A stretch of DNA of 64,000 nt from Bog-756 sp963839925 (lineage in GTDB: Bacteria > Actinomycetota > Acidimicrobiia > Acidimicrobiales > RAAP-2): assembly GCA_963839925.1 (NCBI GenBank), contig CAWIWV010000001.1, positions 682,001 through 746,000 of the forward strand, read 5' to 3'. The notes under the pieces were generated by a model. The model did no database searches. It was not told the origin of the DNA and saw only the letters and a program-made list of their open reading frames with translations. Made by a program: the position numbers and the translations under genes. Shown here in pieces: positions 53,936 through 62,680 of the stretch (the stretch's first letter is position 1; the number at the start of each line of letters is the position of its first letter).

Positions 53936-54955
53936 GTGCTGTCGCGAGAGATCATCGAGCGCCTCCGTTGTCCGACATGCGGTGCATCTGTCGAAGAGGC
54001 CCCTCTCGACGAGACCGACCGCAGCACAGGGATCCGCTGCGACAACGGCCACTCCTTCGACCTGCGGGACGGCTACCTCGACTGTTCGCAGGCCGGCACC
54101 TCGGGGGGATCGACCGACCGAACCTTCGAGAGCTTCGGGTTCGAGTGGAACAACTTCGACGATGTCCGAGAGGAGGACGAGTCGTTCTCCGAGGTGTACT
54201 TCCGTGATCTCGACCTCGCCGGACTCGCCGGCAAAGTCGGGCTGGATGCCGGATGCGGCAAAGGCCGCTACACCCGGTTTCTCGCCGCCCGCCTCGAAGC
54301 GACGGCGGCACTCGACGGATCCTCTGCCGTCGAGGCGGCGGCCCGGAATCTGGCCGAGTTTCCCTCGGTGCTGGTGGTCAAGTCGGACTTGCGGGAAGCT
54401 CCCTTCGCACCGCAGAGCTTCGACTTCATCTCGAGCCTGGGCGTGCTCCACCACCTCGACGATCCGCGGGAGGGTTTCGAGCGCCTGCTCGGGTATCTCG
54501 CTCCGGGTGGACAGATCCTTCTCTACCTGTACAGCCGGCCCCCGACCTTCGGTGTCCGTTCCGCAGCACTGAGCCTCGCCGCCGCCCTCCGCAAGGTGAC
54601 CGTCCGCCTGTCGCACCCTGTTCTGAAGATGATGAGCGCTCCGATCGCCGCCCTGCTCTATTGGGGAGTGGTGGCTCCCGGCGCCTTCGGCGATGACCAC
54701 GGCGTGTCGTTTCTGTCGGGTCTTCCGATGAGCGCCTACCGGGGGAAGCCGTTTCGCAGTCTGACCCTCGACACCTTCGATCGCCTGAGCGCCCCCGTCG
54801 AGCATCGCTATGTCTGGAAGGAGCTCGCTCCTTGGTTCACCGACACCGGGTTGGTGGTCGACGCTGCCCGTGACGAGACCGGCTGGTTCGTTCTCGCGCA
54901 CAAGCCGGCCACCGATCCGAGCGGCGAGTCCCATTCCGGAGCGGGAGTGCGGTGA
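53936..54955 (+). CDS. SAM-dependent methyltransferase with N-terminal zinc-ribbon-like segment
   Basis: 339 aa. The first 50 residues hold Cys pairs (RLRCPTCGA and GIRCDNGHSFD), as in RlmA-like and Trm112-type methyltransferases. The AdoMet site is GLDAGCGKGRYTRFLA, and SSLGVLHHLDDP is the post-motif. The C-terminal part has hydrophobic stretches (PIAALLYWGVVAPGAF). Probable small-molecule or sugar methylation in glycan assembly. GTG start with GAGGG upstream. Coupled to the following GT2 (GTGA overlap). Confidence 0.82.
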   Translation: MLSREIIERLRCPTCGASVEEAPLDETDRSTGIRCDNGHSFDLRDGYLDCSQAGTSGGSTDRTFESFGFEWNNFDDVREEDESFSEVYFRDLDLAGLAGKVGLDAGCGKGRYTRFLAARLEATAALDGSSAVEAAARNLAEFPSVLVVKSDLREAPFAPQSFDFISSLGVLHHLDDPREGFERLLGYLAPGGQILLYLYSRPPTFGVRSAALSLAAALRKVTVRLSHPVLKMMSAPIAALLYWGVVAPGAFGDDHGVSFLSGLPMSAYRGKPFRSLTLDTFDRLSAPVEHRYVWKELAPWFTDTGLVVDAARDETGWFVLAHKPATDPSGESHSGAGVR

Positions 54956-55815
54956 GCGAGACGTCGGGTCCCGATCGGCGGATCATGGCGGTGATCCTGA
55001 CCCACAACGCCCCCGAGTCCCTCGACCGCTGCCTGAAGGCCATCGCTGCGCAGAGCGCTCCGCCCGAGGCGGTGCTGGTGCTGGACAACGCAAGCGAGCC
55101 ACCGGTGACGGCGGGGTCGCTGGCGGTCGGGTCGCTTCCACTCGAGGTGGTCCGCTCGGAGGTCAACACGGGGCCGGCCGGTGGTTACCACGACGCGCTC
55201 GCCCGGTTCCTCGAGTCCGACTCCCTGCACGCCTGGGTGCTCGACGACGACATGCGTCCCCACGAACACTGCCTCGAGCGTCTCTGGGCCGCGGCTGTCG
55301 AGGAGCCGGAGCGGGCATTCGAGTTTCCCGCCCTGCGCGAAGCCGACGGCGCCTACAGGACCTGGCCGTCGTGGTGCGGGTTCCTCGTCGCACGCCAGGT
55401 CATCGAGACGGTCGGCCTGCCGATGAAGGAGTTGTTCTGGTGGGCCGAAGACACCGAGTACCTCCAGTGGCGCATCCCCGATGCCGGCTACCGGCGCCAG
55501 CAGATCTGGGGGGCGCTGGTCGAGCACGACGGCGTCAGACAGGGGGACGGCGTGCCGATGTGGAAGTACTACTACGAGGCGCGCAACATGCTCTACGTCA
55601 ACCTGCATGTGAAGCGGCGGGTCGGTCACTACCCGCGAAACCTCTCCAAGTTCCTCGCCCGTGCGCTCCTGCGAGAGAAGGACAACCGCCTCTCGCGTGT
55701 CGGAGTCATCGCACACGGCCTCTTCGACGGCGCCACCGGACGGCTCGGCGTTCGCTATCCGGTGGAGCCGATGAGTGAGCGGACCACGGTCGACCGCGGC
55801 CCGACGGAGACCTGA
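54952..55815 (+). CDS. glycosyltransferase family 2 (GlfT2/rhamnosyltransferase-like)
   Basis: 287 aa. MAVILTHNAPESLDRCLKAI, NTGPAGGYHDALARFL, VLDDDMRPHEH (metal site) and WWAEDTEYLQWRIPDAGY (base) are all present. YYYEARNMLYVNLHVKRR matches the ending of galactofuranosyl/rhamnosyl transferases. It looks paralogous to the GT2 at 44648-45619, and like that gene it is convergent with a sulfotransferase ending in LWPNF. Confidence 0.86.
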   Translation: MSETSGPDRRIMAVILTHNAPESLDRCLKAIAAQSAPPEAVLVLDNASEPPVTAGSLAVGSLPLEVVRSEVNTGPAGGYHDALARFLESDSLHAWVLDDDMRPHEHCLERLWAAAVEEPERAFEFPALREADGAYRTWPSWCGFLVARQVIETVGLPMKELFWWAEDTEYLQWRIPDAGYRRQQIWGALVEHDGVRQGDGVPMWKYYYEARNMLYVNLHVKRRVGHYPRNLSKFLARALLREKDNRLSRVGVIAHGLFDGATGRLGVRYPVEPMSERTTVDRGPTET

Positions 55816-55820
55816 GCCGC

Positions 55821-56693
55821 CTACCCCTTGGCCAGATAGGAGAAGTTCGGCCAAAGGCGGAGGTCGATCTGGGGGTAGCGGTCGGCCAGTGCGACGACAT
55901 CGGGCTCGTAGCATTCGACCAGCAGCCGCCGGAAACCCTGGTCCATGGCCCGCTTCGAGCGGGTCTTGTTGACCGCCTCGGAGAGCTCGGTCGGGCGGAA
56001 CGAGTCGTCCAACCCGAGGAACCGGTAGGTCGCCGCCAGCATCTCGGCGGGCCGGCGCACACACTCCTCGAACTGCAGGACGCACAACTCCGACCGGTCG
56101 TACTCCGCTTCCCATGGCTCGAGCCTCGCCGCGTAGAAGCCGTGGGCGAGCCCTCGGTAACGGACATTGTGCAGTCGTTGGCGCGACATCTGCCGCGAGA
56201 TGTCCGACTGGTAGCGCTCGACCGGATCGCGCACCAGTACGAGCACCTTGGCATCGGGTGCGGCTCGGCGGAGGATCGGCGGAAGTCGGTACGAGAAGAT
56301 GTAGGAAGGGGTCCACTCGCCGGTCTTGGTGCCGGGAGGTCTGGCGAACCACGCACGGTAGGCATCGAGCTCGGCCTCGGTGCACTCCTGGTTCCGGTGG
56401 CGCTCGAAGAAGAACCGGTTGAAGAAGAGCAGCTCCTTCTTCGCCGGACCGTGCACGTCGGGGTGGGCGAGGATGAGGTTGAACCACCACGAGGTCCCGC
56501 ACTTGGACACCCCCACGCCGACGAAGTCGGGGGGTCCCACACGCATGCCGGCCGGGCAGTCCGGGGCACGGGGGGCTCGACCGTCGGCCCAGGAGGGTTG
56601 CCTGCCCATCCGTTGCAGCACCTGGGCTTGCATCGACTCGGGGAGGAGGAGAAACGCCGACCGAGCGGTCCGCCCGGGCTTCCACGTCGCCAT
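55821..56693 (-). CDS. sulfotransferase 5
   Basis: 290 aa. 5'-phosphosulfate loop FVGVGVSKCGTSWWFNLIL; KKELLFFNRFFF, GEWTPSYIFSYRLPPIL and 3'-phosphate site VLVRDPVERYQSDISRQM. Blocks match sulfotransferase 3 in order and spacing. It lies 4 nt after the frameshifted sulfotransferase 6 and is the last gene of a minus-strand operon running from the GNAT gene or from the WbsX-fusion promoter. Confidence 0.87.
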   Translation of the reverse strand: MATWKPGRTARSAFLLLPESMQAQVLQRMGRQPSWADGRAPRAPDCPAGMRVGPPDFVGVGVSKCGTSWWFNLILAHPDVHGPAKKELLFFNRFFFERHRNQECTEAELDAYRAWFARPPGTKTGEWTPSYIFSYRLPPILRRAAPDAKVLVLVRDPVERYQSDISRQMSRQRLHNVRYRGLAHGFYAARLEPWEAEYDRSELCVLQFEECVRRPAEMLAATYRFLGLDDSFRPTELSEAVNKTRSKRAMDQGFRRLLVECYEPDVVALADRYPQIDLRLWPNFSYLAKG

Positions 56694-56697
56694 CCGC

Positions 56698-57733
56698 TCA
56701 GCGATCGTGATCGGGGTGGTCGGCGCCGCCCGCAGAACGGTCGTGTCGTCGTGCTTCGAGGCTCGTCGTGAGCGTGCGCAGCGGGCGGGTGATCCGCCAG
56801 CTGGTCGAGGACCGAATGTTGGCGAGCCACTCCTGGGTGTCCTCGAGCAATTCTTTCGTCTTTTCGAGCTCTTTCCTCGGCGCCACCAACTCCCGGCGGA
56901 GCTGGATCACCGACGAGGTCCAGGCAGACTCTTGTCCCAACGGTTCGGGCGCAAAGGGTCGGTGCCCGCCTCCGATCTTCGACAGGTAGCCGGCGAGATC
57001 CCTCTGGGCGGCGAGCATGACCGTCTCGTCGTGGTCCGACGGGTCGCTTCGATGGTGGAGTAGTTCGTCCGCGATCACCGTCGTTGCGGCCGTCCGGTCC
57101 CAACCTCCGGCCTCGGTCTCGAACTGCTCGAGTGATGCGAGCCAGGTGACCAACCCGTCGATGGTCGTGCGTGGATCGGTGACCACCGCTTCGTAGTCGA
57201 CGACGTAGGTGTCCACTCCGGCGAGGCCGGACAGCGCTCCGCGGTTGTAGCGCTCCCAGAGCGCGAGGCCCTCGGGGAGGGGCGTGGCGTCCCGTCGCTG
57301 GAGGGAGCGGGCGACCGCGATCGGTGAACGCCAGACCAGCACCGCAGCGATCGGATCGGGAAGCAGGTCGCGCCAGTAGGAGAGGAGCAGGCAGAGCCGA
57401 GGGTCCTTGAACACCTTCGCACCGGGTTCGGGAAAGGCCGCCACCAGCAGGTCGGTGGGATCGGCTGCGCCCGCGATCTCGGGCCGTCGATCCCAGCCCT
57501 CCTCGAGATCAGGCGGCCCGTCCCACCCTCCGCCAAGCCTTGCCAGTAGGTCCTCGTTGTGGAGGCCGAGGGAGAGGCTCTCCCAGTGCTCGGGATTGCT
57601 CTCCGGCCAGAACACCCGGTCGTCGTTCCGGACCACTTGGAGCCCCGAGCGCGCCGAGGGCCCCGGTCACCGCCGAGGTACCGCTCCGGTGCATGCCGAC
57701 GACCAGGACCCACGGCCCGGTGACCTGGATCAC
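56698..57733 (-). pseudogene. sulfotransferase 6, frameshifted
   Basis: The N-terminal piece (GTG 57733) reads WVLVVGMHRSGTSAVTGALGALG, a perfect PAPS-binding loop, in one frame. The rest (FWPESNPEHWESLSLGLHNEDLL... VLVWRSPIAVARSLQRRD, 3'-phosphate site) is in another frame down to 56698. The switch falls at a run of four C (57643-57646, GGGG on the coding strand); removing one base joins the parts into a normal sulfotransferase of about 344 aa. The C-terminus adds a coiled coil and STSWRITRPLR, a motif common in EPS glycosyltransferases. Could be a true mutation, phase variation or a sequencing error. Confidence 0.8.
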
Positions 57734-57740
57734 GGGTCGC

Positions 57741-59846
57741 TCAACGCACCCAGTCGTGGAGCTTCTGTGCGTAGCCGGAGAGCCTCGGCGATCCGCTGAG
57801 CTTCATCATGACGATCCGCTTGCCACGCCAGGCCAGGCCGGACCGGAGGTGCTTGGCGGCCCGGCGGTTGGTCTCACTGGAGATCAGGCCCACCGACGCG
57901 AGGTAGGCGCGGACCCGAGCGGTGTCCACTTCCTGCGAGTCGTGCTCGAGGTCGTCGGCTGTCTCGTCCACCGCCTCCAAGTAGGTGCCCGGGGGAGTGC
58001 TCACCGGCACGGGGACCAGGGTCCAGATGAACTGCTGGACCGCTGCGTGCTGGTTGGTGGACTCTGCCAGTGCTCGGAGCGCGCCGATCATCTCGACCGG
58101 GAGCGCGTCGTTGAGGTCTTCGTCGTACTGATCGGTCTGGAGCGTGACGTAGTCGTCGCGGGCGACGATCTTCCACCCGCAGCGTTCCAACATCCGCAGC
58201 AAGGTGGTTTCGGTGAAGAACCTCAGATGGGTGCTGTCGAGAAGACCCCGGTCGGTGACCTTCCATTCTCCGCAGAGCAGTCGGAGCCCGAGGTCGAAGT
58301 GGGCGACGTTCGGAACGGAGACGATCAGGGGGGGCTCACCGTGCTTCAGTGACCACGCTGACAGCGCCGAGAGGAACTCGTGGGGTTGGGTCAGGTGCTC
58401 GACGACGTCGAGCATGGTGAGTGCCCCGACTTTGCCGATGTCCTCCAAGGCCGATTCGACAGCGCTGAAGTCGGAGAGGTCGCAGAGCGTCGCGTCGATG
58501 CCCACGCGGTGCATCAGGTCGACAGCAGCGGGGTGGATCTCGAGGCCGTGGTACGCGATGCCCGACCGGCGCAGTGGGTAGCTCACCACCGCGGTGCCCG
58601 CACCCAGGTCGACCACCGTGCTGGTGGGATCGAGGTGTAGCTCGCGGATCAGCCCTGCGGCATTGGCCACCGCGCTCTCGTGCTCGAAGGGGTAGACGTA
58701 GTCGAACTGCGAGCGCTCGGGCTCACCGGTGGCGGTTCGTGCGAGCACCCCCGGTTTGCCTGGTGTGGAGGGCGGGGGATCGACCAGCACCGCCCTGGTG
58801 GCCTCGAGGAAGGCTCGACCGTAGCGTTGGTCGGGTTCCAGGTGGTTGCCTTCGGCCCACTCGTTCCACGCCACGATGAAGAGGTAGTTCTCCTCGGCCC
58901 GGACTCCCCGGACCGAATCCACCGCAAGGCGCAACCACTTCTCGTACCGCTCGGGGGAGGCCCCTTCGAAGATGGTGGCAGCCCAGGGACGGCGGGCCGT
59001 GTTGTCCCACCCCGCCATCACCGAAGGGAAGCGCTTCCACGCCGGTGGGATCTGGCGAAGGGTGAGCTCGAAAGAGGACCGGTAGTCGACGATCCGGTGT
59101 CCGCGGGTTCCCTCGATCGGCGCGAAGATCCGGTCTCCGCTCATCGGCATGAATCCGACCGATGCGTCGAGGCCGTACGCCTCCGGTCCGCCCGGTGGGG
59201 GACCCCAGCTCTCGACCCAACAGAGGTAGAGGTCGGGGAACCCGAGGCGCTGTGCCTCGGCTCGCCAGATGTCGGCCGTGCGTTTCGGGTTCGGGAGCTG
59301 CCCGGGCCGGTAGATGAGCATGAGGGGCCGGCCGTCGATCTTGATGTAGCGGTCGTCTGCGAACACGGTGGCCAACCACCGGAGGTGGGCCAGGTCGTCT
59401 TCGTCGCTGAAGTGCTGGGGCATGAGGACCTGTCCGGTCTTCGCGTCCCAGTTACGGGTCCATTCCTCGTTCGCCCAGCAGAGCGCGATCGGAAAATCCG
59501 GTGAACCCGACGCGAGCACCTCGTCGAGCGGACGGTTCAAGAGGCGCTTCCCGTGGAACCAGTAGTGGTAGTAGACGAACCCGGAGATGCCGTGCGCCGC
59601 GGCCAGCGACGCCTGGGCCTCGCGGACCTCGGGGAGGCGGAGGTCGTAGTAGCCGAGCTCACCGGGCACATGGGGCTGGTAGTGGCCCGGGAACAGTGGC
59701 CGTGCCTTGGTCACGTTGGTCCACTCGGTGAACCCCTTGCCCCACCACTCGTCGTTCTCGGGGATCGGGTGGAACTGGGGAAGGTAGAAGGCCAGGGCGC
59801 GCGGCTTGGTCTGGCCCTGGTCGCCGGACCCCCCGTTGGCTGCCAT
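57741..59846 (-). CDS. WbsX-methyltransferase fusion protein
   Basis: 701 aa. Residues about 15-360 are a WbsX domain (LAFYLPQFHPIPENDEWWGKGFTEWTNVTK ... WNEWAEGNHLEPDQ, split here by intervening sequence). Residues about 395-590 are a class I methyltransferase: STVVDLGAGTAVVSYPLRRSG, LEIHPAAVDLM and LTMLDVVEHLTQPHEFL. The last 100 residues are unassigned. Start ATG 59846 lies 7 nt after a TATGAT -10 box (leaderless); ATG 59858 is upstream. A two-domain protein combining a glycan-acting barrel with sugar methylation. Confidence 0.85.
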   Translation of the reverse strand: MAANGGSGDQGQTKPRALAFYLPQFHPIPENDEWWGKGFTEWTNVTKARPLFPGHYQPHVPGELGYYDLRLPEVREAQASLAAAHGISGFVYYHYWFHGKRLLNRPLDEVLASGSPDFPIALCWANEEWTRNWDAKTGQVLMPQHFSDEDDLAHLRWLATVFADDRYIKIDGRPLMLIYRPGQLPNPKRTADIWRAEAQRLGFPDLYLCWVESWGPPPGGPEAYGLDASVGFMPMSGDRIFAPIEGTRGHRIVDYRSSFELTLRQIPPAWKRFPSVMAGWDNTARRPWAATIFEGASPERYEKWLRLAVDSVRGVRAEENYLFIVAWNEWAEGNHLEPDQRYGRAFLEATRAVLVDPPPSTPGKPGVLARTATGEPERSQFDYVYPFEHESAVANAAGLIRELHLDPTSTVVDLGAGTAVVSYPLRRSGIAYHGLEIHPAAVDLMHRVGIDATLCDLSDFSAVESALEDIGKVGALTMLDVVEHLTQPHEFLSALSAWSLKHGEPPLIVSVPNVAHFDLGLRLLCGEWKVTDRGLLDSTHLRFFTETTLLRMLERCGWKIVARDDYVTLQTDQYDEDLNDALPVEMIGALRALAESTNQHAAVQQFIWTLVPVPVSTPPGTYLEAVDETADDLEHDSQEVDTARVRAYLASVGLISSETNRRAAKHLRSGLAWRGKRIVMMKLSGSPRLSGYAQKLHDWVR

Positions 59847-59853
59847 GCCCACA

Positions 59854-59859
59854 ATCATA
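59854..59859 (-). promoter_or_regulatory. -10 box of a leaderless transcript (WbsX fusion gene)
   Basis: TATGAT on the minus strand ends 7 nt before the ATG at 59846. It overlaps the upstream in-frame ATG at 59858, which would then not be transcribed. Confidence 0.6.
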
Positions 59860-59894
59860 CGACCCTACGTGCTGTTGAAGGCAGGGATTCTTTC

Positions 59895-61031
59895 CTAGAT
59901 TCCCTGGGTATTGCCCTTGGCAACGATCGTCTCGATCACCAGAGCCTGCTCGGACTCGGTGAGCGCCGAGCCGGTGGGAAGGCAGAGTCCGCGCTCGAAG
60001 ATCTGCGCGCAAACCGCGCCGCCGACGGTGGGAGTGTCGGCGAACACCGGTTGGAGGTGCAGCGGCTTCCAGGTCGGGCGTGACTCGACATCGACCGCTT
60101 CGAGCGCCAGTCGGATCTCTTCCCGGTCGGCTCCGAACAGTGCGGGATCGACCAGGATGCAGGTCAGCCACCAGTTCGGCTCGCCGTAGTCGGCGACCGG
60201 CATCAGCTCGATGCCGGGGAGGGCGCAGAGTGCCGCACGGTAGGTGCCGTTGATCTTCTTCCGCCGCTCGATCCTGCTGTCGAGTCCCTGGAGTTGTGCT
60301 CTGCCGAGAGCGGCCAACAGGTTGCTCAGCCGGTAGTTGTAGCCGATCACCGAGTGCTCGTAGTGCGGAAAGGGATCGCGGGCCTGAGTGGCGAGGAAGC
60401 GGGCCTCGTCGATGAGCTCCTTCGAGTGAGAAACGAGCATCCCGCCCCCGCTGGTCGTGATGATCTTGTTGCCGTTGAACGAGAAGACGGCGGCTTCACC
60501 GAACGAACCCGCAGGTCTGCCGCGGTAGGAGGCGCCGAGTGCCTCGGCGGCGTCTTCGATCAACGGGATTCCGTAGGTCGAGCACACGCCGGTCAACGCG
60601 TCGTAGTCGGCGCTCTGACCGTAGAGATCCACGGAGACCACCGCGGCGGGAAGCCGTCCGCGGCGCGCCCGCGCCTCCAGCTCCTCGGAGACGAGCACCG
60701 GGTCGAGGTTCCAGGTGGACGCCGAGCAGTCGACCAGCACCGGGTTGGCCCGAAGGTAGGTCACCGCCGCTGCGGAGGCGACGAACGTGAACGACGGGAT
60801 GAGCACGTCGTCACCCTCACCGACGCCGACCAGCTGGAGCGCCAGGTGGAGTGCAGCAGTGCCGCTCGAGAGCGCGACCGCGTGCCCGACGCCGACCCGC
60901 GCACAGAGCTCCTCCTCGAAGGCGTCGATGTCCGGCCCGACAGGGGCGATCCAGTTCGAGTCGAACGCGTCGAGGAGCATCTGCCGCTCTCTGTCGCCGA
61001 CCTCGGGCGGCGAGAGGTAGATCCTGCTCAT
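59895..61031 (-). CDS. DegT/DnrJ/EryC1-family sugar aminotransferase
   Basis: 378 aa PLP enzyme. IYLSPPEVGDRERQMLLDAFDSNWIAPVGPDIDAFE is the usual opening of PglE/WecE-like aminotransferases; ALSSGTAALHLALQL and EDAAEALGASYRGRPAGSFG bind PLP; FSFNGNKIITTSGGGML holds the PLP lysine. Makes UDP-4-amino sugars from the 4-keto product of a CapD/PglF-type dehydratase such as the one at 25199-27376. ATG overlaps the stop of the WecA-like gene (ATGA). Confidence 0.92.
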   Translation of the reverse strand: MSRIYLSPPEVGDRERQMLLDAFDSNWIAPVGPDIDAFEEELCARVGVGHAVALSSGTAALHLALQLVGVGEGDDVLIPSFTFVASAAAVTYLRANPVLVDCSASTWNLDPVLVSEELEARARRGRLPAAVVSVDLYGQSADYDALTGVCSTYGIPLIEDAAEALGASYRGRPAGSFGEAAVFSFNGNKIITTSGGGMLVSHSKELIDEARFLATQARDPFPHYEHSVIGYNYRLSNLLAALGRAQLQGLDSRIERRKKINGTYRAALCALPGIELMPVADYGEPNWWLTCILVDPALFGADREEIRLALEAVDVESRPTWKPLHLQPVFADTPTVGGAVCAQIFERGLCLPTGSALTESEQALVIETIVAKGNTQGI

Positions 61032-61990
61032 CGAGTGCCAGGTCGGTCAGGGACGAGCGCTCCGGTGGCCATGGCCAATGCTACGAGCACGGCAGCACCG
61101 AGGAGGTCGACGGTGATCGCCGCCGCCAGCGAATCGAGGTGCACTGCGAGCAGCGCTCCTCCGACCAGTGCCGCCTCGACTCCGATGTAGGAGAAGCTCG
61201 CCGCGAGCGGGGGCCAGCCCCGTCCGACCAGTCGGTCGTAGGGATGGCCGCGGTCCCCACTCATCAACGAGGTGTGACCGCGCCACCGCCGGACCATCGC
61301 GCAGGCCACCTCTGCGGCCGGAACGGCCACGATGAGCAAGGCGGCGATTCCCGATGCGGTCGAACGGCCGGGTGCCCACGCGTCCGCGACCAGCACGGTG
61401 AGCGCGGCGCCGAGGAGGTAGGACCCGCCGTCCCCGAGGTAGACCTTCGCCGGAGGCCGGTTGTAGACGAGGAATCCGAGGAGCGCGCCGACCAGCGCGG
61501 CCGCGAGCAACCGGCTCGAGCCTTCGAGCGCCAGTGCGAACCCGAGAGCGGCCACAGCGCTCACCCCGGATGCCAGCATGTCGAGCCCGTCGATCAGGTT
61601 GACCCCGTTGATGAGCACGACGGCGACGACCGGGATCAGCACCGCGCCGGCAGCGGCGGGGAGGTGGACGGGGCAGGTCACCACGACCGCGACCCCGATC
61701 AGAATCTGGCCGACCAGACGGCCTGACGCAGGGAGATCGAACCGGTCGTCGGCGATCCCGAGGAGCAGTGCGGCACCCAGAGGGATGAGGACGGTGGGCC
61801 TCCCTGCCGCCACACCGACCACCGTCCCGGCGAAGACCCCCACGCCACCGAGGTAGGGGACGGCATGCTCCTGTGGCTTGAGTGCTCCGGGTCGGTCCAC
61901 GATCCCGATCCGTCTGGCCAGCGCGATTGCCAGGGGAGTGGCGACGAGGGATGCGACCAGCGCGACCGCGGCAACCAGCGGAGTGCTCAC
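61028..61990 (-). CDS. polyprenyl-phosphate HexNAc-1-phosphate transferase (WecA/TagO/MraY superfamily)
   Basis: 320 aa with about ten membrane helices. VPYLGGVGVFAG, the metal-binding GIADDRFDL, LINGVNLIDGLDMLASG and the cytosolic GDRGHPYDRLVGRG loop are the family motifs. Initiates glycan assembly by moving a sugar-1-phosphate from UDP onto undecaprenyl phosphate at the membrane. GTG 61990 overlaps the stop of the GNAT gene. This is the only initiating transferase in the window. Confidence 0.9.
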   Translation of the reverse strand: MSTPLVAAVALVASLVATPLAIALARRIGIVDRPGALKPQEHAVPYLGGVGVFAGTVVGVAAGRPTVLIPLGAALLLGIADDRFDLPASGRLVGQILIGVAVVVTCPVHLPAAAGAVLIPVVAVVLINGVNLIDGLDMLASGVSAVAALGFALALEGSSRLLAAALVGALLGFLVYNRPPAKVYLGDGGSYLLGAALTVLVADAWAPGRSTASGIAALLIVAVPAAEVACAMVRRWRGHTSLMSGDRGHPYDRLVGRGWPPLAASFSYIGVEAALVGGALLAVHLDSLAAAITVDLLGAAVLVALAMATGALVPDRPGTR

Positions 61991-62619
61991 TGCGCGACCG
62001 GTTGATCGTCCGATGACTTCTCCGGGTGAGGAAGGTCCCACTGCATCAACAGCGACTCGGTGCCGGCGTGGAGCTCGAAGCGTTCGACGGTCTCGAACCC
62101 GCACCGCTCGTAGAGGGTGATCGCCGCACGATTGTCGGCTCCGACCACCACGTGAGCAGCGTTCCCACCCCGGTCGGCGACCTCCTCGAGGAACGCATCC
62201 ACCAGCGCCCGGCCGACCCGGTGCCCCTGCCACGAGGGGTCCACCGCGATCGCGAGCAGCTCTGACCCGCGAGCCTCGCCGGATCCCGAGGTCGCATGGC
62301 CCAGCGTGTCGAGCACCCGCCGCCAGTTCGCTACGGCCGGGCGGATCGCCTGGGCGCCGGCAGGGATCCCGTCGCGCCAGAGGAAGCTGCGGTACAGACC
62401 CCCCACATCGGCGCAGCCTGCGATGAACCCTGCGGTCATCCCCTCACCCTCCGCGACCAAGAGGAAGGAATCGGGAAACCGGGCGATACGTCGGTAGAGG
62501 CGCCGGAGGAAGGGTTGGCCGAGGGCGGGAAGGAAGCCCTGGGCAATCTGGTCGGCGTGGAGCGCAGCGCACCTGGGGGCGTCGAGCGAGGTTCCCGCTC
62601 GGATCTCGACAGTCCACAC
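61987..62619 (-). CDS. GNAT N-acetyltransferase
   Basis: 210 aa. LLAIAVDPSWQGHRVGRALVDAFL is the acetyl-CoA loop (QxxGxG/A) and AITLYERCGFETVERFEL the last strand-helix of the GNAT fold. Beside a DegT aminotransferase and a WecA-like transferase it probably N-acetylates the 4-amino group of the UDP-sugar (as PseH or WecD do). GTG 62619 was chosen: a TAGACT box lies 10 nt upstream and the fold begins there. Confidence 0.8.
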   Translation of the reverse strand: MWTVEIRAGTSLDAPRCAALHADQIAQGFLPALGQPFLRRLYRRIARFPDSFLLVAEGEGMTAGFIAGCADVGGLYRSFLWRDGIPAGAQAIRPAVANWRRVLDTLGHATSGSGEARGSELLAIAVDPSWQGHRVGRALVDAFLEEVADRGGNAAHVVVGADNRAAITLYERCGFETVERFELHAGTESLLMQWDLPHPEKSSDDQPVAQ

Positions 62620-62629
62620 GTCAAAGTCC

Positions 62630-62635
62630 AGTCTA
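62630..62635 (-). promoter_or_regulatory. -10 box of the GNAT-WecA-DegT operon
   Basis: TAGACT on the minus strand, 10 nt before the GTG at 62619. It is divergent from the cysD box 32 bp away. Confidence 0.45.
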
Positions 62636-62666
62636 GAGCCTGTATCCCGGAATGAGTATTGTCGAC

Positions 62667-62672
62667 TAGATT
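62667..62672 (+). promoter_or_regulatory. -10 box before cysD
   Basis: TAGATT ends 8 nt before the ATG at 62681. AAGGG just upstream of the ATG could also serve as a ribosome binding site. Confidence 0.5.
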
Positions 62673-62680
62673 GCAAGGGT

